Of a stretch of 64,000 bases of DNA, positions 19,433-27,686 are shown in pieces (positions within the stretch are counted from its first letter, which is position 1; every line of letters begins with the position of its first letter). The position numbers and the translations under genes were made by a program. The notes beneath the pieces are model-generated. The model worked only from the letters and a program-made list of their open reading frames with translations. It searched no databases and had not been told where the DNA came from. Source of the stretch: Guyparkeria hydrothermalis (GTDB taxonomy: Bacteria; Pseudomonadota; Gammaproteobacteria; Halothiobacillales; Halothiobacillaceae); contig NZ_JAJSED010000001.1 of the NCBI RefSeq assembly GCF_023555385.1, forward strand, positions 992,001 through 1,056,000, read 5' to 3'.

Positions 19433-20698
19433 ATGCCGAAGAAAGTTGCAGAGAAAAGCGCCGTCGAAATACGCCAGATCCAGAAGCCGGGACTTCATGC
19501 CGTGGGTGGCGTGCCCGGTCTACTCCTTCAAGTCACGCCATTCGGCTCCAAGAGCTGGGTGCTACGCGTGAGGGTAGGCAACAAGCGCCGGCACTTTGGC
19601 TTGGGAGGCTTCCCGGAAGTCACGTTGGCGATGGCCCGAGACGATGCTCGGGAATGTCGCCGGCGAATCCGACAAGGCATCGACCCGGCCGCAGAGCGCC
19701 GGGCGGCCAAGGAACGTCTACTCGCCGAGCAGGCAAAAGAGGTCACCTTTGCCGAGGCCTCTCGTCAGTACCACCGCTCTAAGAGCGTCGAATTCAAGAG
19801 TCGAAAGCACAGCAATGACTGGATCAGCTCTCTTGAGCGAGAAGCTTTCCCGGTCATCGGTCACCTGCCGGTATCGGAGATCACCCTGCCCCATGTCTTG
19901 AAGACACTTGAGCCGATCTGGCTCGAGCGTACGGAAACGGCCACACGCGTCAGGCAACGCATCGAGGCCGTTCTCTCCTGGGCCACCGTGTCCGGCTATC
20001 GTCAGGGAGATAACCCGGCTCGTTGGCGCGGCAACCTCGACGCTGTGCTTCCCAAACCAGCAAAGATCAAGAAAAAGGCCAACTACCCGGCCCTGCCCCG
20101 CGAGCGGCTGGGCGAATTCATGCGCGAGTTGAGGTTACGAGCTGGGATGAGTGCCCGAGCCCTAGAATTCCTGATTCATACGGGTGCACGCTCAGGAGAA
20201 GTTCGCGGCGCCACATGGGACGAGATCGACCTGGACAGTAGGCTCTGGACCATCCCAGCAGAACGGATGAAATCCGGGAAACCGCACCGTGTCCCCTTGA
20301 GCCCTCACGCGATCGGCATTCTCGCGGACCTACCAAGGCTGAATTCACTCGTCTTCCCCGCGGCCCGAGAAGGAAAGATGTCGGACATGGCGATAAACAA
20401 CGTCGTGCGCCGCATGCACGAAGCCCATATCAAGCGGGGAGGAAGCGGCTACATCGACCCATTTCGAGACGGACAACGAATCGTCCCCCACGGATTCCGA
20501 TCGACGTTCAAGGACTGGGCGAGGGCCGATACCTCTTTCCCAGACGAGGTGTCCGAGCTCGCCCTGGCTCACGTGTCGACCGACGCCACCCGTGCAGCTT
20601 ACGCGCGAGACGAATTGCTGGACCAAAGAAGGGCCTTGATGACCGACTGGTCTCGCTACATCGCCACTGAAATGAAAAAGGCCGCTAAGCCCAAGTAG
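19433..20698 (+). CDS. Tyrosine-type integrase (P4-like, DUF4102 arm-binding)
   Basis: 421 aa from the ATG at 19433 (MPKKVAEKSAVEIRQIQKPG); a TTG at 19376 would add 19 residues. The N-terminal arm-binding part shows HAVGGVPGLLLQVTPFGSKSWVLR and GLGGFPEVTLAMARDDA. The catalytic domain has the active-site set: Arg in HTGARSGEVRG (about 245), HGFRSTFKDWA (about 350), LAHVSTDATRAAYAR with the final His and the nucleophilic Tyr (about 390). It catalyses site-specific integration and excision of the island and marks its left border. Confidence 0.95.
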   Translation: MPKKVAEKSAVEIRQIQKPGLHAVGGVPGLLLQVTPFGSKSWVLRVRVGNKRRHFGLGGFPEVTLAMARDDARECRRRIRQGIDPAAERRAAKERLLAEQAKEVTFAEASRQYHRSKSVEFKSRKHSNDWISSLEREAFPVIGHLPVSEITLPHVLKTLEPIWLERTETATRVRQRIEAVLSWATVSGYRQGDNPARWRGNLDAVLPKPAKIKKKANYPALPRERLGEFMRELRLRAGMSARALEFLIHTGARSGEVRGATWDEIDLDSRLWTIPAERMKSGKPHRVPLSPHAIGILADLPRLNSLVFPAAREGKMSDMAINNVVRRMHEAHIKRGGSGYIDPFRDGQRIVPHGFRSTFKDWARADTSFPDEVSELALAHVSTDATRAAYARDELLDQRRALMTDWSRYIATEMKKAAKPK

Positions 20699-20709
20699 CT
20701 TCGCGGCCT
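20679..20709 (-). terminator. Terminator of the AlpA-like gene
   Basis: AGGCCGC (20679-20685) pairs with GCGGCCT (20703-20709). Reading the minus strand, the stem is followed at once by TTTTTCATTT. It lies 12 nt beyond the AlpA-like stop and overlaps the 3' end of the integrase gene. Confidence 0.65.
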
Positions 20710-20721
20710 CTCCTCTTCGGC

Positions 20722-20916
20722 TTACGCTTCACTGAAGGCTTTCCGCCTCTGCTCAAGGGCAAACTTGTCTAAGTCCGGCACATACCAGCGTGTGCAACCT
20801 GGACTCAACCTGATCGGCTGCGGCGCTCGGCCAGAGCGTGTCCACCGCCACCAAGTGGCCACACTGACAGAAAACCGAGCTGCCGCGACTTTGTCACTCA
20901 CGTACAACGTGTCCAT
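20722..20916 (-). CDS. AlpA-like DNA-binding regulator/excisionase
   Basis: 64 aa from the ATG at 20916 (MDTLYVSDKVAAARF). A TTG three codons upstream is in frame but too close to the GAGG box. The protein is a small winged helix-turn-helix: SDKVAAARFSVSVATWWRWTRSGRAPQPIRL then WYVPDLDKFALEQRR. This is the AlpA/MerR-like excisionase pattern. AlpA activates island integrase genes or directs excision. It is convergent with, and immediately beside, the integrase, as in many P4-like islands. Confidence 0.85.
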   Translation of the reverse strand: MDTLYVSDKVAAARFSVSVATWWRWTRSGRAPQPIRLSPGCTRWYVPDLDKFALEQRRKAFSEA

Positions 20917-21348
20917 GTCTTCCAAATTCCTCAGAAATTAAAGTGGGTCGCCCCTCGTTTGTTGCTCCATGCAAGCTAGATCCTGCCATACGCAAGGAAA
21001 CTCTACCACCATCATTGTCGGTTTTTTCTTTTAAAAACAGCATGTTGGTGCTCTAACCAACGAAGCCAACCAGACAAAAGAGCTCTTTTTCAAAGAAATC
21101 CGGTGACATTATGATCTCGACTAATCAAGCAGAAGATTTTCCATTAAATCCCCGCAACCCGGTTCGACGATGCACAACTAGCTGCTTCCGTGGCGTCTAC
21201 ACACTCCCATGCATCGTTTGCTGACATCGAGCGGGATCGGCAGACTAATCGGGTCAAATCGACCGTGCGGCTTTGAGGAGCCTCGAGTCATTGCAGGTAT
21301 CGCGGCACCTAGGCGGCACTCAAGGAATCCCAGGCAAGGAGCCTCACT
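20917..21348. other. Island intergenic region upstream of the DUF262 pair
   Basis: 432 nt with no supported gene, and clearly A/T-richer than its surroundings around 21020-21150. It must contain the start of the alpA transcript and the promoter of the DUF262 operon. Visible structures are a GTTTTT/AAAAAC hairpin at about 21021-21038, a D-arm-like stretch (minus strand, about 21066-21043), and an AAAGAGCTCTTT palindrome near 21078. An AAGGAG box at 21336-21341 serves the TTG start at 21349. Confidence 0.4.
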
Positions 21349-22881
21349 TTGCATCCCACGTTCCCCGACCTCAGCAACGAAATCGACATCGGGGTGAAGA
21401 CCGTCGATGAACTACCAGGCCCACTACACCTAGATACGTATCAACGCCCCTACGTCTGGGATGAAGACAAGGTGAGGCAGCTGGTCGATGACCTGGAATC
21501 CCATCAGGACAAGCACGGGACGGAAGAGCCGTACTACATGGGAACGCTTCTTCTCCATGCGCCTGAAGAAGCGTGGCCGCGAGCAAACCGGCGCTTGAAT
21601 GTGATCGACGGCCAACAAAGGCTGACCACGCTGGCGCTGATTTCTCGCATCATTTTTGGAGCCGTGCCGGACTCCATCCAGTTTCGCTTCGGGTCCAACA
21701 TTTCTCATCAACACATCCGCCAAGCCCACGACGTTCTCCAGCAACGATTGAGGGACGTCGCTTTACGGCTTGATAAGTTGAGCTTCACAGTGATCGCGGT
21801 CAGGCAGGAAGACTTGGCCTTCGCATTTTTTGACACCCAGAACAACCGCGGCGTCCCGCTTGCAACCACCGATCTACTGAAGGCCTACCACCTGCGGGCT
21901 GTTCAAGACGATCAGGCGCCGGAGAAACAGGAATCCATCCAGCGCATGTGCGCCCGGCGCTGGGAGGAGATGCAGGTAAGAAAACTTGAAGGCGAAGGGG
22001 TGCCCATAAACACCGAAAGGGGAAAGGACCCGGTATCCGACCTGTTCCATTACTATCTCTGGCGCGCACGTAGTTGGCGGGGACAACGGTCCATCGTCCG
22101 CGAAAGCCGAAACCAACTGCTGGACCACTTCCAGACTCATTCTTCGCCAGCAGAGCGCATTGACTCGATTCCGCTGTACCCGACCCCGGGGAACCAACTA
22201 GCCAGCAGCCTCAGACTCGGGCCAGAGGGTGACACCAGACTGGACACAGCGCCCATTCGTCTCACAGGAAACCCCGCCAATCTGCCCTTCTCGCTGCGGC
22301 AGCCCATTCACGAGGGCCTCGGGTTCTTTCTCTATGCGGCGAAGTACTCCGCGCTTGAGAGGCGGCTTTTCTGGGAAAAGCCCAACAACCATGAACTCTC
22401 CCGGTACCAAACCTTTTACCAGAGTGTCGCCGCTCACAACTCACCCTATCTCCGCCAGCTACATCGACTCGCCGTACTGATGTACCACGATCAATTCGGC
22501 GAAGACGGTCTGCTGAAATTTAGCTGGGCCCTCGAATACGTTCTTGGCGCCATCCGCATGGCAAAGCAGCGCGTATTCAAGCGTGCGCCCATGAAATACC
22601 TAGAGGAAGCGAACCACAACCTGCTGGATGTAATTGCCTCCGCTTACCGCCCGGAAGAAGTGATGAGCTTCCTGATGCGTCCGGAGCATCGGATTCGCGA
22701 CGAGCAAACCGTTGCAAGTATCTTCCGATCAATGGAAACGCAACCGGAAGACTCCGTTTCTGAGATAAATCGGGTGCAGCAACGGTATTACGATCGCCTT
22801 AGGAAGTATTTCGTTGAAGACCAAGGGGTTACAAGCCTCGAATTTCAATCTTTCCGTAAGAAGGTAGAGCTAGCCAGATGA
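21349..22881 (+). CDS. DUF262 domain protein (GmrSD-type, no HNH end visible)
   Basis: 510 aa from a TTG start at 21349, chosen for AAGGAG 7 nt upstream. The DUF262 hallmarks are present: LDTYQRPYVWDEDKVRQLVDDL (about 28-49), NVIDGQQRLTTLALI (about 84-98) and FFDTQNNRGVPLATTDLLKAYHL (about 162-184). DUF262 is a ParB/Srx-like nucleotide-binding domain used in type IV restriction enzymes such as GmrSD and related defence proteins. The C-terminus shows no His-x-x-Pro HNH motif, so it may rely on its partner. It overlaps the next gene by 4 nt (ATGA). Confidence 0.88.
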   Translation: MHPTFPDLSNEIDIGVKTVDELPGPLHLDTYQRPYVWDEDKVRQLVDDLESHQDKHGTEEPYYMGTLLLHAPEEAWPRANRRLNVIDGQQRLTTLALISRIIFGAVPDSIQFRFGSNISHQHIRQAHDVLQQRLRDVALRLDKLSFTVIAVRQEDLAFAFFDTQNNRGVPLATTDLLKAYHLRAVQDDQAPEKQESIQRMCARRWEEMQVRKLEGEGVPINTERGKDPVSDLFHYYLWRARSWRGQRSIVRESRNQLLDHFQTHSSPAERIDSIPLYPTPGNQLASSLRLGPEGDTRLDTAPIRLTGNPANLPFSLRQPIHEGLGFFLYAAKYSALERRLFWEKPNNHELSRYQTFYQSVAAHNSPYLRQLHRLAVLMYHDQFGEDGLLKFSWALEYVLGAIRMAKQRVFKRAPMKYLEEANHNLLDVIASAYRPEEVMSFLMRPEHRIRDEQTVASIFRSMETQPEDSVSEINRVQQRYYDRLRKYFVEDQGVTSLEFQSFRKKVELAR

Positions 22882-24872
22882 GGTCTGTCGATACTCACGC
22901 CGAAATTGTCACACTTCACGACTTTGCAAAACGCGCTGTGCGCATTCGCATCCCCCTCTACCAGCGGCTTTATGTTTGGCGGGAGGAGCAAGTAGACAGG
23001 CTCATGGATGATCTGATCTCGGCTTGGCAGGAAGGAAAGTCGGCGTATTACCTCGGCGGGATCCTTGCGATTGCGCGGACCGATCCGGGATCAGGTCGCA
23101 CCGAACTCGAACTGATTGACGGTCAACAACGCCTGACAACGCTCTGGCTGCTGGCCCTTGCCTGGCTCGACCAGGGCGGCGGAAGCGAGCTGGCATCTTT
23201 CGCCAGCATCGACGGGGAACCACGCATCTATTTTGAAGTGCGCGAACCCGTCAACGAATTTTTCAAAAATGCGTTGTTAACGAATCAGATCGAGAGCAGT
23301 ACAGAAACGGCGGCTCTGGAAATGATCCTCGAACGACTCGCCCGATACCCGGAATTCTCCCTGTCACGAACAGAGGCGAAAACGCTACCTGACCGTCAAT
23401 CGTTGGCCCGCTACGTGAACGAGAACGTGAAGCTCGCACTGACCGTAGTGCCACCCAGCACAGATCTGAACAAGCTGTTTGAAGTGATCAACAATCGCGG
23501 AGAGCAACTCCAGCACCACGATATCCTCAAGAGTCTGCTATTGAAGGAGATCCCTGACCCGTCGGAGCGAACCGCCTATGCTCGGCTTTGGGATGCCTGT
23601 GCCGCGTTGGATCAGTACGTGGAACGCAACCTGCCCAGCACCCTCGGCTCTTCCATCACCAGCTTCTTCGCCGACTGGTATGACTTCAGCCCACCAGGTT
23701 CATTAGGAAAGACGAAGGACTTGGTCGATCGACTTCAGCGGCAAGAGACGGCCAGTGAATCCAGACCCTTACGTATCGACGAGATACTCCAATCGGACAA
23801 GACCAACGAAGAGCACGCACCCTCAGGAGCCGACACGGGCGATGACGACAGCTCCGTCCAGAGCATTATTTCTTTCCCGATGCTGCTACAGCACTGTCTC
23901 CGCCTCTACCGCTACAAGGCCGGGCTGGCGGACATGGAACACATTCGGGAGAGCGACCTACTGTCGATATTTCAACAGTTTTTCCTCAAGGAGCCGGGGC
24001 CGCGCCAACCGCACGTAAAGGCGTTCATTAAGTTGCTGTGGGAGGTGCGGGTAGCGTTTGACTGCTATGTCGTGAAGTGGGTAGAGAGAGATGAACAGGA
24101 TCGGCAGTTGGATGTTCGCCAGATTCGCAAGTCGACAGAGGGAATCACACGAACAGCAGACGGCGTTCCAAAGGAACTCTGTCTCCTTCAGGCAGTGATC
24201 TACCACTCGCTTGGAAAGACCACACACTACTGGTTAACCCCGTTCCTCGACTGGGCACTCGAAAACCCTTCTTACCAGGACGCCTGGCAATACCTCGAAT
24301 ATCTTGAACAGTGCCTGTTTACCCAAGGGATCGCGGACACGCAGCGCGAGGCAACACTCAAGATGCTGAGGGAACGGTGGTCAACTCCAATTCATGAAGA
24401 GGTCCCGACCGAACTCACACGCAAGGGAGGAGATGATTACCACATCCCGCATTACTGGTTCTACAAGACCGAGTATGTCCTCTGGAAATGGTTGCGAAGG
24501 CAGGACTCCCAGCTCGCTGGCTTCCGCATTACCGCAAAGAACTCGATCGAGCATATCTCTCCCCAGAAGCCGATCGATGAAGATGGCAAGGGGGCCGGGG
24601 ACCTGCTGCACGCCTTTGCCAACTTGGCTTTGATCAGTCACGAGGAAAATTCACGATTTGGCCATGACATCTTCCAGCAGAAGCGGTCGAAGTACCGACA
24701 AGTCAGGCGAGACACACCCTCCTCCCTAAAGTTGGACCTGATCTACTCCCGACACGACACATGGCGTCGCGTGGATGTGGAGGATCACGAGAGGGACATC
24801 GTGCGGAGCTGGGAGAGATATCTCGCCCCCCTCCAGCGACTGGCGAGAGACAAGACCCAGTCCATCGCCTAA
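22878..24872 (+). CDS. DUF262-DUF1524 nuclease (GmrSD-like)
   Basis: 664 aa. N-terminal DUF262: IPLYQRLYVWREEQVDRLMDDL (about 26-47), LELIDGQQRLTTLWLL (about 78-93) and LFEVINNRGEQLQHHDILKSLLL (about 198-220). The C-terminal DUF1524 HNH-like nuclease appears as SIEHISPQKP (about 556-565), followed by FANLALISHEENSRFG. In GmrSD these domains cut DNA carrying glucosylated hydroxymethylcytosine. The 4-nt overlap with the first DUF262 gene implies co-translation. The gene ends 124 nt before hsdM, so the pair probably forms one locus with the type I restriction system. Confidence 0.88.
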   Translation: MRSVDTHAEIVTLHDFAKRAVRIRIPLYQRLYVWREEQVDRLMDDLISAWQEGKSAYYLGGILAIARTDPGSGRTELELIDGQQRLTTLWLLALAWLDQGGGSELASFASIDGEPRIYFEVREPVNEFFKNALLTNQIESSTETAALEMILERLARYPEFSLSRTEAKTLPDRQSLARYVNENVKLALTVVPPSTDLNKLFEVINNRGEQLQHHDILKSLLLKEIPDPSERTAYARLWDACAALDQYVERNLPSTLGSSITSFFADWYDFSPPGSLGKTKDLVDRLQRQETASESRPLRIDEILQSDKTNEEHAPSGADTGDDDSSVQSIISFPMLLQHCLRLYRYKAGLADMEHIRESDLLSIFQQFFLKEPGPRQPHVKAFIKLLWEVRVAFDCYVVKWVERDEQDRQLDVRQIRKSTEGITRTADGVPKELCLLQAVIYHSLGKTTHYWLTPFLDWALENPSYQDAWQYLEYLEQCLFTQGIADTQREATLKMLRERWSTPIHEEVPTELTRKGGDDYHIPHYWFYKTEYVLWKWLRRQDSQLAGFRITAKNSIEHISPQKPIDEDGKGAGDLLHAFANLALISHEENSRFGHDIFQQKRSKYRQVRRDTPSSLKLDLIYSRHDTWRRVDVEDHERDIVRSWERYLAPLQRLARDKTQSIA

Positions 24873-24996
24873 GCCGCTTTGGACGCACCGGGGGCGTTTC
24901 CCCATTGCACAAGGCAGCCCGGCAGAACCGTATAGCTCATCCGACAGCAAACGGCCCTGTCAGGCACACTACAGAAAAAGACACAAGGACTACTTA

Positions 24997-26481
24997 ATGA
25001 TCACTGGCGACCTGAAATCCAAGGTAGACCGCATCTGGAACACGATGTGGGCAGGGGGTGTCTCCAATCCTCTCACTGTCGTCGAGCAGCTGACCTATCT
25101 GCTGTTCATCAAGCGTCTCGATGAGCTGCATACGCTCAAGGAGCGTAAGGCCGCACGAACCGGGGCGAGCATCGAGGAGCCTATCTTCGAGGCTGGCCAG
25201 GACCACCTACGCTGGTCGCGCTTCAGCGAGACCGCGCCCAACCAGATGTTCACCACCGTCCGCGACGAGGTGTTCCCGTTCATCAAGACCCTCGGCCAGA
25301 AAGGTGATGCCGACGGCGAAGGCGGCTCAACATACACCCACCACATGCGGGATGCCTTGTTTCTGATGCCGACCCCGAAGGTGTTGGCCAACGTAGTGGA
25401 CCAGCTCGAAAGCATCGACATGAGTGATGCCGACACCAAGGGTGACCTCTACGAGTACATGCTCGGCAAGATCGCCAGTGCCGGGCAGAACGGACAGTTC
25501 CGCACCCCGCGGCACATCATCAAGCTGATGGTGGAGATGACCGCCCCGACTCCCAAGGATGTGATCTGTGACCCGGCCTGTGGCACGGCGGGCTTCCTGA
25601 TCGCGGCCTCCGAATACCTGCGAGAGCACCACAGCGGCGAGATCTACCGTGACGAGGCCTCGCGCCGACGCTTCAACGAGGGGACATTCCACGGCTACGA
25701 CTTCGACTCCACCATGCTTCGCATTGGCAGCATGAACATGCTGCTGCACGGCGTGGAGAATCCCGACATCCGCTACAAGGACTCGCTGGCCCAGGCGGAC
25801 GAGAACGATGCGGGAAAATACTCCCTGATCCTGGCAAATCCCCCTTTCGCGGGCAGCCTGGACTACGAGTCGACCGCCAAGGACCTGCTGCAGACCGTCA
25901 AGACCAAAAAGACCGAGCTGCTGTTCCTGGCACTGTTCCTGCGCCTGCTCAAGACCGGTGGCCGAGCCGCCGTTATCGTGCCGGACGGCGTAACCTCCAA
26001 TTCCAGCAAGGCCCACAAGACCCTGCGCAAACTTCTGGTCGAAGACCAAAAACTGGACGCCGTCATCTCCATGCCGTCTGGTGTCTTCAAACCTTATGCG
26101 GGCGTCACTACTGCCATCCTTTTATTTACAAAAACCAACTCCGGTGGCACCGACCACGTCTGGTTCTATGACATGCAGGCAGATGGCTTCTCCCTTGATG
26201 ACAAACGCAACCCTCAGCCGGACGAGAGCGACCTTCCCGATATTCTCGCCCGCTGGCACGACCTGGCATCCGAACAGGAGCGCAAACGCAGCGACCGTAG
26301 TTTCCTCGTACCAAGAGCCGAGATTGCCGACAACGACTATGACCTCTCCATCAACCGCTACAAGGAGGTCGAATACGAGGCAGTGGAGCATGATTCACCG
26401 CTGGAAATTCTCCAACGGCTGACGACGCTGGAAGAGGAGATTGCCGAAGGGCGGAAGGAGCTGGAGAGGATGCTGGGATGA
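24997..26481 (+). CDS. hsdM: Type I restriction-modification methyltransferase subunit HsdM
   Basis: 494 aa from the ATG at 24997 (AAGGA upstream); the frame is open further upstream but without family similarity. HsdM methylates adenine in the site chosen by HsdS. Visible are the N-terminal HsdM helical domain (VDRIWNTMWAGGVSNPLTVVEQ), the SAM-binding motif I DPACGTAGFLIAA (about 191-203) and the catalytic motif IV ILANPPFAG (about 277-285). The N-6 adenine type follows from NPPF. The stop overlaps the hsdS start by 4 nt. Confidence 0.97.
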   Translation: MITGDLKSKVDRIWNTMWAGGVSNPLTVVEQLTYLLFIKRLDELHTLKERKAARTGASIEEPIFEAGQDHLRWSRFSETAPNQMFTTVRDEVFPFIKTLGQKGDADGEGGSTYTHHMRDALFLMPTPKVLANVVDQLESIDMSDADTKGDLYEYMLGKIASAGQNGQFRTPRHIIKLMVEMTAPTPKDVICDPACGTAGFLIAASEYLREHHSGEIYRDEASRRRFNEGTFHGYDFDSTMLRIGSMNMLLHGVENPDIRYKDSLAQADENDAGKYSLILANPPFAGSLDYESTAKDLLQTVKTKKTELLFLALFLRLLKTGGRAAVIVPDGVTSNSSKAHKTLRKLLVEDQKLDAVISMPSGVFKPYAGVTTAILLFTKTNSGGTDHVWFYDMQADGFSLDDKRNPQPDESDLPDILARWHDLASEQERKRSDRSFLVPRAEIADNDYDLSINRYKEVEYEAVEHDSPLEILQRLTTLEEEIAEGRKELERMLG

Positions 26482-27683
26482 CTAAAGCAATGGACAATAA
26501 AGTCACTCAGGAGCCTGTCTCGTTAGGGGAATTGACGACCATTGCTTCGGGATCTACCTTTCCGAACAAGTTTCAGGGAAAGAAAGAGGGGAAAATCCCT
26601 TTTTACAAGGTTTCCGACATGAACATAGTGGGTAACGAGTCATGGATGACATTCCACAACAACTCTGTTGATGAAGAAGACCTGAAGAAAATAAAGGCAA
26701 AGGTGCACCCCAAAGGGACTATTATTTTCCCAAAAATCGGAGCCGCAATAGCAACAAATAAAAAAAGAATTTTGAGCCGAAAATCTTGCTTCGATAACAA
26801 TATCATTGGCGTGCACCCATCCGAGAGGATTGACACCAATTATCTCTATCAGCTTTTCACAAACAAGAATATTTCTGATTTTGCAAACACAGGGAACCCT
26901 CCATCTATACGAAAAACCACCCTTGAAAATTGGAAAATAACTCTCCCCCCGATCGTTGAGCAAAAACGCATTGCGGCCACCCTTGATGCGGCAGACGCCT
27001 TGCGGGCCAAACGGCGCGAAGCGCTCGCACAGCTCGACAACCTCCTGCAATCCACCTTTATCGACATGTTTGGTGACCCAGCATCCAACCCGATGGGGTG
27101 GCGGTCATCAACACTGGGGGATGAGTGTGAAGAAATCCGTAACGGATTTTCTGTGAAGCAAAGCAAGGACTCGTCAGGGGTTCCTATATCGAGGATCGAG
27201 ACAATATCAGAAGGCGTTGTTAACCCTCATAAGGTCGGGTTTGCCAACCTCACTTTGGATGATGTGAAGAAGCATCTCTTGCAGCATGGAGATATTCTTT
27301 TTAGTCACATCAATTCCACGCAACACCTTTGCAAATGTGCAATATTCCTTGACCATCATGGCCCTATGGCCCATGGCATGAACCTTTTACGACTGAGGTG
27401 TGCGGCAGGAATCGAGCCGCATTTTTTGCTTTATTTGATAAAATCGCCAGGTTATCGCGCTTCACTAATGAAGCACGAAAACCGAGCCGTAAACCAGTCA
27501 AGTATTGCAGCAGGCAAGCTTAAGACGCATCCAATGCCTGTTCCTCCGCTCGATCTTCAACGTCGTTTCACTGCCATCGTGGAGTCGGTCGAAGACCAAA
27601 AGGATCGCATGCGTGCCCACCTAAACGAGCTGAATGCCCTCTTTGCCTCACTCCAACACCGCGCCTTCAACGGGACGCTGTAG
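26478..27683 (+). CDS. hsdS: Type I restriction specificity subunit HsdS
   Basis: 401 aa with the two-TRD architecture. TRD1 begins VSLGELTTIASGSTF and ends at the central conserved helix VEQKRIAATLDAADALRAKR (about 158-177). TRD2 begins GWRSSTLGDECEEIRNG (about 206) and ends with PPLDLQRRFTAIVESVEDQKDR. HsdS sets the recognition sequence for methylation and cleavage. TRD1 DNA (about 26500-26960) is strikingly A/T-rich compared with hsdM and hsdR, consistent with exchange of this half by recombination. Confidence 0.95.
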   Translation: MTKAMDNKVTQEPVSLGELTTIASGSTFPNKFQGKKEGKIPFYKVSDMNIVGNESWMTFHNNSVDEEDLKKIKAKVHPKGTIIFPKIGAAIATNKKRILSRKSCFDNNIIGVHPSERIDTNYLYQLFTNKNISDFANTGNPPSIRKTTLENWKITLPPIVEQKRIAATLDAADALRAKRREALAQLDNLLQSTFIDMFGDPASNPMGWRSSTLGDECEEIRNGFSVKQSKDSSGVPISRIETISEGVVNPHKVGFANLTLDDVKKHLLQHGDILFSHINSTQHLCKCAIFLDHHGPMAHGMNLLRLRCAAGIEPHFLLYLIKSPGYRASLMKHENRAVNQSSIAAGKLKTHPMPVPPLDLQRRFTAIVESVEDQKDRMRAHLNELNALFASLQHRAFNGTL

Positions 27684-27686
27684 CTA

